DNA of 64,000 nucleotides from Dasypus novemcinctus. Taxonomy: Eukaryota > Chordata > Mammalia > Cingulata > Dasypodidae. The stretch covers positions 159,460,216 through 159,524,215 of the forward strand of contig NC_080673.1 in the NCBI RefSeq assembly GCF_030445035.2. The letters are read 5' to 3'. Position numbers and translations under genes: made by a program. Under the pieces are notes generated by a model that saw only the letters and a program-made list of their open reading frames with translations, ran no database searches and was not told where the DNA came from. This document shows, piece by piece, positions 11,656 to 23,150 of the stretch. Every line of letters starts with the position of its first letter. Within the stretch, counting starts at the first letter, position 1.

Positions 11656-12048
11656 TTTTTAAAGATTTATCCGCCCCCCCCCCCCCCCGCCCCGCCCGGG
11701 CCCAGGCCTCTGTGTCTTCTTCTTTGTCTGCTTCTGTTGTTGTCAGCGGCACGGGAATCTGTGTTTCTTTTTGTTGCGTCATCTTGTTGTGTCAGCTCTC
11801 CATGCGTGCGGCACCATTCCTAGGTAGGCTGCATTTTCTTTCACACTGGGCCGCTCTCCTTACGGGGCGCACTCCTTGCGCGTGGGGCTCCCCTACGCGG
11901 GGACACCCCTGCGTGGCAGGGCACTCCTTGCACGCATCAGCGCTGCACATGGGCCAGCTCCACACGGGTCAAGGAGGCCCTGGGTTTGAACCGCGGACCT
12001 CCCGTGTGGTAGACGGACATCCCAATCACTGGGCCAAGTCCGCTTCCC
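11656..12048 (-). mobile_element. DAS-III-type SINE, full length
   Basis: Read on the minus strand it has a tRNA-derived head with an A box (TGGCCCAGTGATTGGGATG) and a B box (GGTTCAAACCC). The body carries the GACGCAACAAAAAGAAACAC segment of the long subtype, then a tail of AAATCTTT and an A-run. The tail is preceded by a G/C-rich run (11671-11699). The flanks CTCTTTAATAT (about 11642) and CTCTTTTTAATAT (about 12048) look like an imperfect target duplication. Such SINEs are Pol III transcripts copied by L1 enzymes. The high CpG content says it is young. Confidence 0.9.
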
Positions 12049-12061
12049 TCTTTTTAATATT

Positions 12062-12699
12062 TATGTCAATTTTTACTTCAGCTTTGCTCTACAGGCTTCC
12101 TATATTTCCTTTCCGGAAGAGAAAGGCTATTTTCTCTTGTGTTCAAGGGATGTATTATCGTATTTTTTACTTAAACTCTATTACCTATACAAAATACTTC
12201 CTCGTAATATGCAAGCAATTTTCTGTGTAGACAAAAAGGAATGTTGTTAATTCTACTTTGTTATCCTTTCTTCTAGCACTTGTTTAAGCTTTGTTTGTTT
12301 TCATTGTTCTAAGTCTATCTAGACTCCCTCCTATTCTTCTGGCCCATACAGGCTAGACCTGCTATTTTGTCTTTTTTTTACCTCACATCTTAGGATTGGT
12401 AATTATATACAGGTTCCACTCTGGAACTTTTTTCTTTCTAAAACTTTGCCTTCAAAGAATATTAAACTTGCAAACATATTTTGGCCAATCTAAATTGCAA
12501 AACCCATGATAGCTTTAGTTTCTCTCTTTTATTATATTTCAGTTTACATTATTTGTATCATTTACTTGGTGAATTGTCTGTATCTACTGTACATCAAACA
12601 TTAAAAAACTTACTGAGCTCTTCATGTATTTTGTTTTTTATATATTTCAAGTATTTTCTTATAGTCTGTTTTTGTATTTTTTTTGAGGGTTAAAATTAA
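12062..12699. other. AT-rich DNA, possible decayed L1
   Basis: Low-complexity T-rich DNA. It may be the edge of the old antisense L1 that becomes recognisable further right, but no motif settles this. Confidence 0.35.
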
Positions 12700-13900
12700 T
12701 TTGAAAAGAATAGACATCTCTATAATATAAAAGTTTCCTATTTCAGAACTATTCTACCTTTCTTACAGTTGACTTACATGAACTTAATTAAAGTTTGAGA
12801 ATAATCTTTATATAGAACCTACACATTTGTCAGGCTCATTTCCAGATTTTCCAAAATTTTGTTGCTATTTTAATTTTTATTTAATTTAATTTCCTCTGTT
12901 GTCTATGAAAGCCATATCTATTTATACAAGATTACTTGGTTTGGCCACCTTAACCTTTAACAAATACTTACATATCATTTGCAAAGTATCATTTCTTAGA
13001 TAGTCTATGAAGATGATTAATATTTATTCAACAAACTTTATTGGATACCTAAAATTTACAATGTTATTTCTAGTCTCTTGAGATTCAGCCATAGACAAAA
13101 TAGTCCTTTTTCAAGTGTTTATACATTAGCTTATATGAAGTATTTTATGACAGTTATGACTCTTCATTTTAAATAGTCATTATGTGTGTGTATATGTGTT
13201 AATTGTTGAAATATTTCCAGGATAATATTGACTAGTAACATCGTCGTTATTTTGTTCTTGATCTTAAGTGAAACTACATCTAGTATTTCACCATTAAATT
13301 TGAAACTTTTGGTAGATTTCTGATAGATATATTTTATTAAATAAGCATCTTATTTTTAAATCTAAATTTGCTGTTATTTCTCTTTATTCACAAATGCATG
13401 TTTGAGTATATCAAAGTCTTTTTCAATATCTAGCAAGATTATCACGTAATTTTTTATTCCTGTTCAATAAGGATAATTAAATGGAGCTATCTTTGCATTC
13501 CTATGATTAAGTATATTAAATCATAATGTATGATTACCTTAATGAGTTCTGAATTTTATTTTGTAAACACCTGCTATTTTAAAGTACAGGCTGTGATTGA
13601 TAGTTTAATGTATTTCATTATGCATCAGCAATAATTTAGATTTTAAATATTGCTATATTATTTTGTAACTATTTTTTCTTCTATATCTATCTCTCATTTA
13701 AATCCATTTTTCTTGTTAATTCAGCATTGCATTTTCAAGGAATTCTTTCCAAACTCCCCAAATTGCAAATTAACAAACTAAAATTTTTAAATATCTATAT
13801 TTAATTTTCTGAATTTAAGAAATTACTGGAAATGCATTCTAATATCTAAATAAATTTCTTTTAGAAATTTAAAGACACTTTATATTTGTAGTATCTAGTG
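12700..13900 (-). mobile_element. Ancient L1 fragment, ORF2 region, antisense
   Basis: The plus strand reads like antisense ORF2: TCAAAGTCTTTTTCAATATC, AAGATTATCACGTAATTTTT, TTTGCATTCCTATGATTAAG and ATCATAATGTATGATTACCTT. These correspond to the reverse-transcriptase region of mammalian L1. It is very diverged and the outer limits are approximate. Confidence 0.55.
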
Positions 13901-14305
13901 TTGTAAAGAGTTTATGAAAATATTATTTTCATTCGTTTAAAGTTACTCTCATTTTTTTGAAGCTTTTTCCTTTTATTTAAATTTCTCAATTTTCACTTTT
14001 TTTGCCAAGGAAAATTATTTCCTTAGAAAACAAAACAACAAACAAAAGCAAATATAGCAACGTTTTTTCTCTTCTCCCATTTTCTTTTTTTTTTTTTCCT
14101 CTGTGGAGAATTTATGAGATGGAGTTCTAAATATGTCCTTTAGGGTTATCTTCTATGTTCTAAAATATTTCTCTAATTTTCTCTTTCAGGTAATAAATTT
14201 TAGTTTTAGCTAAATCCAGAGTTATACATGTGTGCATACGTAACTTAAATTTTTAAAATTTTAAATATAGAGTACTGGGCTTGATATTTTCTCCTTTTCC
14301 ATAAC
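13901..14305. other. Unassigned T-rich DNA
   Basis: T-rich runs, including a 15-bp T tract near 14083-14098. Nothing recognised. Confidence 0.4.
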
Positions 14306-14309
14306 AGTT

Positions 14310-14378
14310 TATATATATACACACACACACACACATACATACATACATATATATATATATATATGTATGTATGTATGT
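14310..14378. repeat. TA/CA/TACA compound microsatellite, palindromic
   Basis: (TA)n, (CA)8-9, (CATA)3-4, (TA)n and (TGTA)3-4 follow one another, so the right half is nearly the reverse complement of the left. The run can fold into a long AT-rich hairpin. Confidence 0.9.
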
Positions 14379-14469
14379 TTACAATGTGCAAATTTGGACA
14401 AGGGGATTGACAGTTCCAGTAACCTGAGTACGAGTTGGATACATGTTCTACTGCTTCCGTGTGCATGCA

Positions 14470-14960
14470 TATGCATCCCCTACCTTGGGGAAGATACAGT
14501 TCTTACCCACTATTCTGCAGAGAAAAGTCCCAGAAAGGATTAGTCACCAATCTTTATAGCCAAAAATGCAGTCAGGGGGCTATACCTAGTAGATCAACTT
14601 AAATAAAGATACGGTTTTAGGGAAAAAAAGATCAAAGGTCACACACACACAAATGGAGTAGTAAAATAGAAGAGAACAACTTAGCTGGAATAAAGATTTC
14701 TATTCCTATTTGAAACCCAAGCAGGTCCTTGTCCTTCAATGTATAAAAGGTATGAAAACAACAGCAAGACAGCAGGAATAAAACCCACATGAATCACTGT
14801 GGCAACCAGTTTCTATTCACAAAGAAAAAGCTCCAGTCCATCTTTTAATTTTTTTTGAAAAATTCTTGATATTACAGACCTAAACTGAAATGTATTAATA
14901 TTCTACTCTCACATTTCCATGACAAACAGAAAAAAAATTCATGAGCAAAAAAAAACCCTG
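14470..14960 (-). pseudogene. PCBP2P: Probable continuation of the PCBP2 pseudogene 3' UTR
   Basis: If the L1 at 14960-15415 is removed, the minus strand runs on from the PCBP2-like 3' UTR at 15421-15622 without a visible break: a T-run, GCTCATGAATT, CATGGAAATGTGAGAGTAG and so on. I infer that this is the rest of the same retrocopied 3' UTR. The assignment rests on continuity and a partial memory of the parent UTR, not on an alignment. No terminal poly(A) (T-run on the plus strand) could be placed with confidence, so the lower limit is a guess. Confidence 0.4.
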
Positions 14961-15415
14961 AGATACAAAAATTAAAATCATAGAGCATAGTACTAATTAC
15001 AGGTTCAAATAAAAGGAGCAGAAGAGTCATGTTTAGGGAAATTATAAACGAGTCCAACTCTGTTACATTGGGGTATTTACTGGCAGGGTGCCAAATTCCT
15101 AAGATTGTCTGCCTGCCTATAGTGGTACCTTGGAATTGTCTTGCACAACATTGCAATGACAGATACAGGTCATTATATACTTTGTCAAAGCCTATAAAGT
15201 TGTGTGATGTAGAATGTAGACTATAATATAATCCATGGTTAGTAGCAATGTTTCAGTATGTTTTCATCAATTGTAACAAATATGCCACACTAATGAAAGA
15301 TGTTGTTTTGGGGTAAGTGTGGGAGGGAGAGGAGGTTGGATTTATGGGAATCTTCTATATTTTTTATGTAACATTTATGAATCTAAAGCTTCTTTAAAAA
15401 ATTTAAAAAAATTAC
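14960..15415 (+). mobile_element. Short L1 insertion with inverted 5' part
   Basis: The right part (about 15114-15415) is a sense L1 3' end: CCATGGTTAGTAGCAATG, CATCAATTGTAACAAATATG, CACACTAATGAAAGATG, then an A-rich tail. The left part (about 14963-15113) matches the same family in the opposite orientation: TAATTACAGGTTCA, AAAAGGAGCAGAAGAG and GGCAGGGTGCC read like 53547-53660, which belongs to a minus-strand copy. An inverted upstream piece joined to a sense 3' piece is the signature of twin priming during L1 insertion. It sits inside the PCBP2 pseudogene 3' UTR, so it is younger than that retrocopy. Confidence 0.65.
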
Positions 15416-15420
15416 AAACA

Positions 15421-16910
15421 GGGAGACTTTCATAAAACTAAACATGCATCTCAGCATTAAGAGCTGAACAGAGAAAGGAATTAAAATGCTTTAAGTGAAA
15501 AATCAGGAGTTCATGAAAATTGTGTAGAAATTGAAAATTTATAAACTATTTAAAGTCTGGGATTGCTGAGCATTCAGAATCTACATAGGTGGATCAAGGA
15601 ATATGGATGAATTTGCATGGCTCTAGTTGTTCCCTATGCTACCCATCTCTGAGGAAGTCTCACATTGATTGGATATCGAGCAAGGTAAATCCATCAGTGG
15701 GTCTGATGGTAATATGCCTAGAAATAGATCCTTCCACTGCATTCTCAAGTTTGATCTAAGCCACAGACATCTGACATAGCCCCTTGACTTTGGCGCCTTC
15801 ATGACAGAATATGCAGCCAATCAATTTATTTGGAATGGTAAGTTCGGGAGAAGTAGTCTGACAGAGGCATCCAAACCACTGAATCTTGTGTTGCCATGTG
15901 TCATTGGAAAATGAGACTGTTTCTTCACCAGCTGGTGCAGCTTGGTCGAGTCTAGTTGTGGAAGGGCATACTGTCCTTGAACGGTAAAGGCCTGGCTACC
16001 TAGAAAAATGACCGGAGAACAGGGCAGCTTGGGCAGGTACGAGGTGGTCACTTCCTTTGGTGGGGTGGGGGGTGGGGTGAGGAAACTCCAACATGACCAC
16101 GCAGATCTGTTCTACACAATGAGCAGAATGTCAGCAATGGTGATGGCCCACTGGGTTGGGGAGCATACCTTCTGCCACTTGGACCTGAGCCCCGGTACTC
16201 TTCTATTTCCTTGATCTTGCAACTGCCTGTCCCAATGAGAGAGCCACACTGGCTAGCAGGAACCACCAGCTTCAGGGTGACTGGAGGTCTACTGGCAGCT
16301 GTGTGATTAGTTGTAGAGCTGCCAAAGTCCTTTTCCAGATTGTCAGTGATCATAGCTTTAAAGATGGCATTAGTGGGTCTAGGCAAAGTAATAATTCTCT
16401 CAGGACAATTCCCTTCTGAGATGTTGTTACATGCACTACTTTTCTTGTTCATCTTAACTGATTTTCTTTTCTCTCCAATGATATTGCCAACTTCCTTTTC
16501 ATGCATAAGTAGCTGGAAGATGAGAGTGACATATAACATTTAATCCACTTTCAATCACACCGGAGTCCATGTTGAGCAGTGTTCTAGGGAGCTGGACTTT
16601 GAATGATCAAATCTTGGATCACTGTAGGTATGAGAGGCAACAATGGGGAAAGGGGGAGCAGTAGGGAAGGGGAAGGGAGGGAGGCCATTGGCCGGAGCAA
16701 TGAACAATAGGGACTGGAGCAATAGCGGCTGGTGGGAAGGCAAGGGGCACAGGCCCCTTGGGCAGGAGGAGGAGGAGGAGGGCGGAGTGGAGGAGGAAGA
16801 GGAGAAAGGGGACAAGCGAGGGCAGTGTCAGAGGGCACAGGCTGTGGTGGCTTCCGTGACTGCTGCTTCCCCTGCTGCCTCTGCTGGTGTGGTTCGTGCA
16901 CATTTTTTGT
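15421..16910 (-). pseudogene. PCBP2P: PCBP2 processed pseudogene
   Basis: PCBP2 (hnRNP E2) is a cytoplasmic and nuclear poly(C)-binding protein with three KH domains that controls mRNA stability and translation. On the minus strand the coding copy runs from an ATG at 16570-16568 to a stop at 15625-15623, without introns. Visible KH1/KH2 landmarks are LLMHEKEVGNIIGEK, NISEGNCPERIITL, PTNAIFKAM, TAASRPPVTLKLVVPASQCG and IKEIEEY. Past KH2 come YTIQGQYA-like VQGQYALPQ, TKLHQL, QSHFPMTHGNT and FSGLDAS. The C-terminal KH3 end is recognisable only by nucleotide similarity. KH2 is shortened and several frame changes and stops break it. The region 16571-16910 is a GC-rich, CCT-repeat 5' UTR, and 15421-15622 is 3' UTR. 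Loss of the two variable segments between KH2 and KH3 suggests a short splice form as parent. Confidence 0.9.
16760..16806. repeat. GGA-rich repeat inside the pseudogene 5' UTR
   Basis: GGAGGAGGAGGAGGAGG, then GGAGGAGGAAGAGGAG. On the minus strand it is the CCT-rich leader of the PCBP2 retrocopy, not a separate insertion. Confidence 0.75.
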
Positions 16911-16914
16911 ATCA

Positions 16915-17383
16915 TCTTCCCAAAATTTGCTCTGAGAAATTCTACCACCTAGAGATTTCTTTGAATCATTTGTGTATATCTTCTAGGTTCATGTATTTTG
17001 GTTAATAATTTTTATTCTTATCTTTAGGTCTATTAATTTTCCTCACATGTCTAGTACATTAATTATATTAATAAAAGGAAGGTTGATTTATAGATATTTG
17101 ATATAGATTTCCACTGCAGTTGTGTACATGGAGTTCACAATCACACATTATCCAGAATTGTGTGTGGAACTCTGCATATTCTACATGAGAAAGTGTCACC
17201 TGGTAAGATTCACTTTAGAATGTATAGGTGGCAAACAGGAAGCCTGCTTATGTGTTCCCCTAATTGTTAAAGTAAATAGGATTTTGTTCTTGGGTAGTCT
17301 TTTTCCTTTGAGTAGTTTGGAAGTCTAAAATTTCTAAATGCTCTATTGTATGCAGTCTTTTAGGCCCCAACACGTGCACTATT
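16915..17383. other. Unassigned AT-rich DNA
   Basis: No recognisable feature between the pseudogene and the LTR. Confidence 0.4.
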
Positions 17384-18003
17384 CTATTAGTCAGCCAAAA
17401 GTGGTGTCAATGCAAAATTCCAGAAATCTGTTGGCTTTTATAAAGGGTATTTATTTGGAGTAAAAGCTTACGGTTATAAGGTCCTAAAGAGTCAACTCAA
17501 GGTTGCTTTCTCACCAAAGTCAGTGCCAGGTGTTGAAAAAGATGGTCGCTCATCTCTGCAAGGATTCAGCCTTCCCTTCTGGACTTCCTCTTGCTTAGCT
17601 GTAGGCTGGCATAGGTCTTGTCTCTCAGGACTTGCTCTCTCTCCTTGCACAGGGTTCATGTTTTTCTGGGCTTTTTACATCTGTCTCAGCTCTCTTCTCA
17701 AGGTCAGCTACGAACTATCAGGTGAATGGCTCATGTTTCCCCCAGAACCAGATAAAGAATGACAGTGCTTTCTCTCTTCCTATGTCTTTGAGTGAGTGTC
17801 TATTTATAGCAGCCCATCAAGGGGGCGGGGAGTCATGCCTTACTGATGTGGTTGAATCAAAGCTCTAAACTTAACAGGTAATTTAATCAAAGATATCTCA
17901 GTTGAATCTAATGCATCAAAGGGTATCACACACAGAGGAATAGTTTAGTTAACAAATGTAATTTTTCTCTTTTAGGATTCAAACATAATCTCAAACTGTC
18001 ACA
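17384..18003 (-). mobile_element. Solo LTR, lineage-specific ERVL-MaLR type
   Basis: On the minus strand it begins TGTGACAGTTTGAGATTATG and ends GGCTGACTAATAG. It shares CCAAATAAATACCCTTT, with its polyadenylation signal, and the following TTTCTGG...TTTTGCAT block with the LTR at 7941-8506, so both belong to one family or to close subfamilies. No internal region is attached. It is a decayed solo LTR of probable xenarthran age. Confidence 0.7.
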
Positions 18004-18757
18004 ACTGCTAAACCTATTTAGGTAGCTGCTGCAATAAATTTAAATGAACATGTGCTATTAATTAATTAACAACTCCTAAAATTGCCTCAGAACTACTTCC
18101 TGATCATTTATTTCTTGACTCTAATTTTGGAATATTATGAAATTACAAAAATCTCTGCAGTAGCTTACTTTTTCATGTTTTGCATTGTGTTGAGTTTTCT
18201 TCCATTTTGTTTCTTCATCATTATAGTCTCAAAGGCTATCTTCCAAAAGTTTTCCAACTTATATTGCACTTTTTATTTGTTTAATTTCTGGGACTATGAG
18301 ATATTTTCCTTTAACAAAAGGAGAATTTATGCCAATCATGGTCTTAGAGAAGATATATAGCTTTTCTCAATGCTTGCAATTTGTAAAAGAGTGCACATAT
18401 TACATAAACGTAGTATTTGGAGTTGATGGATACAGGAACTTCACCATCTGGAATCCCTGTTCCAACTTCCTTCTGGTGAGTTTTCCTACTATACAAGTCT
18501 TAGAGAGCTTAGAGAGCTAATATCATATTTCCTACATTTCCGTGTCACTAGGGTCCTGGTTCCTTTTTAGCTTTGCTAACCAGATAAATTAGTATGAGAT
18601 TTAAATTTAGGAATGAGTTAACTGAAATGAGAATTGGTCAAACAATCTAGTTTGCTTCTTGACAGTCAGTGACATGGTTCTGGATCCAACATTATAGAGA
18701 AGGGTTCTTAATACATGATTATTATTGTAAGACAGTACGGTCCTAGAGCTAATAATT
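18004..18757. other. Unassigned AT-rich DNA
   Basis: No gene or repeat family recognised up to the SINE target site. Confidence 0.4.
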
Positions 18758-18758
18758 A

Positions 18759-19219
18759 CAGTGGAGGTTTCTTTTTTTTTAAAGATTTATTTACTTATTT
18801 ATTTCTCTCCCCTTCTGTGCACCCCGCCCCACCCCGCCCCAGTTGTCTGTTCTCCGTGTCTATTTGCTGCGTCTTCTTCTTTGTCTGCTTCTGTTGTTGT
18901 CAGCGGCACAGGAATCTGTTTCTTTTTGTTGCGTCATCTTGTTGTGTCAGTTCTCCGTGTGTGTGGTGCCATTCCTGGGCAGGCTGCACTTTCTTTCGCG
19001 CTGGGCGTCACTCCTTATGGGGCGCACTCCTTGCGCTTGGGGGTCCCCTATGTAGGGGACACCCCTGCGTGGCACGGCGGCACTCCTTGCACACATCAGC
19101 ACTGCGCATGGGCCAGCTGCAAACGGGTCAAGGAGGCCCGGGGTTTGAATCGTGGACCTCCCATGTGGTAGACGGACGCCCTAACCACTGGGCCAAGTCT
19201 GTATCCCAGTGGAGGTTTC
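18759..19219 (-). mobile_element. DAS-III-type SINE with 13-bp target duplication
   Basis: CAGTGGAGGTTTC occurs at 18759-18771 and again at 19207-19219, a perfect 13-bp target-site duplication. Between them is a full minus-strand SINE: A box in TTGGCCCAGTGGTTAGGGCG, B box near the usual GGTTCRANNC position (here GATTCAAACCC), the long-subtype middle, and a tail of (AAAT)n and A-run. The perfect duplication and high CpG content mark a recent insertion. Confidence 0.95.
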
Positions 19220-20214
19220 CTGACACTTGAAATTCCTATTGAGTAGGGATCACAATTCCGTTGGCAGAACCAATTCTGTTTAGGGATTCACCTTGACACA
19301 GTTTCCTGTATCATTTCTACTTTATATCCTTAAAAATTTTTGAACAGTGCCTGGCACAAGTACTCAAGAAACTTAAGTTACTATCATTAATTGTGTTTTA
19401 TTTTAGTTTTTGTTTTTGCTTTCTGTTTATTATATAGATAGACTTTCTAAATGTATGGACCATGTCTAATTTAATACTCTACAAAAATGTTTTCGTGGTG
19501 AATGCATAAACATAGAAGGAATATATTAAGCTTAATCAGTCAAAATAAGGGTATTTATTCACAAATTTATACTATAAAATCTATGTTGGGTTTAAATTAT
19601 ATATTTGAAATATATAAGAAAGACTTTATTTTAGATCCTTGAATATTAATAAATTTGGAAGAATATTTATCTTCCATTTACATAAAAATGAAACAATAGT
19701 TTGAAGTGTATTTATCAGGACATACTATTAGTATAAAAGGCACTAATTGAAAGGATCTAAATATGCATGATCATTTTCATGCCAAGATTACAAAATAATT
19801 ATCATGTTAAAAACAACCTACATAGTTTTTTAGTTGTGTTGAATCTATTGCAGTGATTTTTAAATACATTTTTTCATTAAGATTTTAAAGATATTTTTAA
19901 CAAGAAATATTTACAATGGAGCTTTCTTTTGTACTCATTAAATTTGTTACTGGCAGTGTGAAGATGGCAATATTTTAATTAGGTTAAGAAAATTGTCTTT
20001 ACAAGGCAAGTGAAGAGTAAAACATGAAATTTAAAATGAATCACACTTGAGAAAGAATTCTCAATATTTAATTAACTTTCTTATTTTATATTCCTTTTTA
20101 GCCATTACAACTAGATTAGACATTAAAAAGAAGGTAAGTTTGTTTACGTAAAAAAAAAAAAACAGGAACATTTCCATTCCTAGTACCTTATTGATCATTT
20201 TAATTATTTACCTA
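19220..20214. other. Unassigned AT-rich DNA
   Basis: No gene, RNA or repeat family recognised. Confidence 0.4.
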
Positions 20215-20215
20215 T

Positions 20216-20814
20216 TTAGTTTCTAAAAGCTGTCAACGCAATATATGAGAAATGAACTGACTCTTATAATGGGAATTTGTGAGGTTAACGTTTACAGTTC
20301 TGAGTCTGAGAAAATGTCCAAATCAGGCATCATCATGTATGCTGTCTCATCAAAGGTCAGTTGCTGGCAATCCAGGACTCCTGTCATGTGGCAAGGCACA
20401 TGGAGGCATGTGCTTCTCTTCTGGGTCTCCTTGCGTCTCCTCTGAGCGTACTTTATCTCTGAGCTCAGCTGTGGGCAAGCAGGCTTATGACTCCTCTCTC
20501 CCTTTTTCTCCAAGTCTCTTCTCTTTGAGCCTCTGGGGCCTGTTTCCAAGTCTCTATGCACCACTGATTGTAGCTTCCGGCATCCCTCACTGCTCCTCTC
20601 TCAGCTTCTTTTCTCTGTCTCTGCTGCCTTTTCTGTGTGTCTCTGCTTTCAGTCCTCCATTTATAAAGGACTCCAGCAAGAGGATCATGACCCACCCTTG
20701 GCATACCTCACTGAAGCTGTCCAACTGAATCCAGTCCAATCAAAGAGTCCCACACCCACAGGAATGGATTAGCTCCAAGAACATGGAATCCACAAAAAGC
20801 TTCAAACTATTACA
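20216..20814 (-). mobile_element. MaLR-type LTR fossil
   Basis: On the minus strand it opens TGTAATAGTTTGAAGC and its 3' part reads CTCAGAACTGTAA, AAATTCCCATTATAAGAG, TTTCTCATATATTGC and GAAACTAAAT, in the order of MLT1/MST-type LTR 3' ends. A CT-rich middle is typical of the family. No internal region is attached and no clear target duplication was found. It is an old, broken copy, distinct from the 7.9 and 17.4 kb family. Confidence 0.65.
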
Positions 20815-21345
20815 CTTAGACATCATTTCCTACAGAAAAGCCTGAAAATAGCTCAATCAAAGCAAGACAAAAATGCTTAAAGAAGGACAGGTTGTTGTAA
20901 TTTATTTTAATTATATAATATTTTATCATATATGTATATACATATATATGTTGGATTTGTAATGGCCACTCATTGCTTAAAGATAATATATTAATAGCAG
21001 GACTTTCTTTTTAGGGTGGTTTGAGACAAGAACAAAACAATGGTGGAAGAAATAGGCAGGGCTCAATACCCTGTGCCCCTAATGCAACCAGCTCAAGTCT
21101 ATTTTTTCCTCTTATATATTTTAGGATTTGTGGTAAATTTTCATCTCCAAAAATGCTCCATGACTAAAACTTTAAAAATAAAAAATAAACCAAAATGTTT
21201 AAAAACCCCTAGTTCAAGTTCTATATTGTCATATGAGAGAGCCCAAACCTCGAAGCATCATGCAAGTAATGCCAAAGTCGCAACTTAAAACCAATTCCTA
21301 ATCCATGATCCAAGCCTCTTCACGCAATGCCACATTGTTTCTTTC
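20815..21345. other. Unassigned AT-rich DNA
   Basis: Includes a short TATATG-rich run near 20925-20950. Otherwise nothing recognised. Confidence 0.4.
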
Positions 21346-21349
21346 TGGT

Positions 21350-21500
21350 AGTCTTCATTTATTCATGCTTAATTCCATTCATTTCAACAAATGTATTGAA
21401 CGTCTCCTGCATTAGAGGCGCAGTGGTAAGCGCCAGAACCGTGAACATGATTTACACATGATCCTTTCAGTTCTTTTAGGAGACAGGAGTAGAAGTTTTC
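21350..21500 (+). repeat. L2 3' end fragment
   Basis: ATTCATTTCAACAAATGTATTGAACGTC, CTGCATTAGAGGCGCAGTG and GAACATGATTTACACATGATCC follow the L2 3' end order, an ancient LINE. Confidence 0.55.
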
Positions 21501-22920
21501 AAAATAAAGGGGAAAGGCTTCTGTGATGGATAGCATACCCAAATAGAATTAAGGCTGGCTGAGGCAGAATTACTTGAAAAGTGAATTTATTTCTAGTTTT
21601 CTTCACTCTAGGCACCTGAATATTATTCTAACACTCAGAAAATGCCCACATGGTTCATATGTCAACATGAAACGTGCCTGGATGTTATAATTTTTTAACT
21701 CAAAAATTGTTGAAATTGATGAAAGGATTTATTAAGCATAAATCTACACAAAATCTACCAAAGTACACTCATTTATAAAAACTATTTGGAATTAACTATA
21801 CCATTAAGAGTTATAAGTAAGGACAGTAGCTTTTGTTATCAATTTCTACTTCCTCATTAAATAACAATTGATCATCTTTAACCTTTTAGTATAGGAGGAG
21901 CTCGGTCCAAACTCTTACAGTTTGTGCCATGTCTCTTTTTTCTACCTCTTTCCTAAATTCTGGCATGTTTATGTATTGCTTCAAGGTCCATGTTACTAAA
22001 CTTGTATCTTTTTTCTTCCACTGTAATGATCGTTCTCTTCTTCAGTAGGAATTCTTATGATTCTTCAGTCTTCATTGGAGTCATATGTTCCCACTGTTAT
22101 CAATGTTTTTCCTCCTGGTAGCTGGAGATGACTTATTCTTCAAATCTCTTTAGATACAAGACTTCCTCTGCTCAAACTAAATGGAGCCCATTTGCACAGA
22201 TGAATCATCATTAACAAGAAATGAGGGTGTGACTTGACTGCCAGCATCATATGGATCATGCGCAAAGTAAGGCTCACAGTGAGCTTAAATTATAAGAATT
22301 AGTTGATGTCTTCACTGGAAATTATGCTCTACCTGTAAATGATTTAACCTGACAGAACACTTCTCTGCAAAATTTAAATATCTTTGAGAAATTACTACCA
22401 GAGGGTGATTTAGGACTCCAGAGACAATGGCTCAATATTTGCTTAGGTGAATGATTTTTATTTTCTAGTAGTTCTCTGTGGCCATCTTTACTGCTTGTAC
22501 TTCTGTACCTGATAAATTATGTTCACGTCTATAAAGCATTTAATACTGTTTTTGAGTAAGTCTATGCTTTCTTTCATGGGAAGCTGTAATAACAAAATGT
22601 GAGTTGAAGTTTGTGAGGCTGGTTTCTTTAAAGATTCTGAAACCCTGAGTTTAATTTGTAATTATAAAGTACTGGGATGAACCTATGCATCTCATTAAAA
22701 AATTAGAAGTAGCAAACACAACTTTGAAAAAATACATTTAAATTTATGTTGGAAAACTGTTTTAGTTATTTTGGGTATGCAAGTCCCCAGATTTCTCAAT
22801 CATTAGAGAAATTAATGCTTTTTTACCATTAGTATTCCATTTGCAATTTTCTTCTTTGATGTTTTGCCAGCATCAAGTTACTTAAATAAAGTAGTTATAC
22901 TCTTAACTTTAAGCAGATAT
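21501..22920. other. Unassigned AT-rich DNA
   Basis: No gene or repeat recognised. Confidence 0.4.
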
Positions 22921-22924
22921 TTAA

Positions 22925-23150
22925 ATCCTTTTGAAGTAGAGTAGAAAGGAGCAGGATTTGGAGGTTAGTAAGGTCTAAGCTTTAAATACCAATTCTGCCA
23001 TTTAGTAGCTGTGTAACCCTAGGAAAGTTATTTAACTTCTCTGAGACACTATCATTCTGTCTGTAAAATAGTTGTAATAACAGTAATTGGAAGATTTCTT
23101 CCAGGGATTAAATGAAATAATAAATCTATGCAAAAAATAGGTGTCATAGA
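22925..23150 (+). repeat. MIR SINE
   Basis: Nearly full MIR: GGATTTGGAGG, ACCAATTCTGCCATTTAGTAG, CTGTGTAACCCTAGGAAAG, TTATTTAACTTCTCTGAG and GGGATTAAATGAAATAATAAA in order. Confidence 0.85.

Noticed and set aside
11980-12048. tRNA-like A and B boxes suggesting a tRNA gene
   Set aside because: They belong to the SINE head; the same holds for the SINEs ending near 19.2, 40.5 and 58.8 kb. No cloverleaf with a paired acceptor stem follows.
11382-12230. 282-codon open frame on the plus strand
   Set aside because: Its centre is the antisense of a DAS SINE, which is CG-rich and by chance stop-free. Similar frames appear in the SINEs near 19 and 40 kb.
16643-17005. 120-codon plus-strand frame rich in Gly and Glu
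   Set aside because: It is the reverse of the GC-rich 5' UTR of the PCBP2 retrocopy. Its composition comes from GGA repeats.
18715-19230. Overlapping plus-strand open frames of 70-171 codons
   Set aside because: They lie within the SINE bounded by the 13-bp target duplication.
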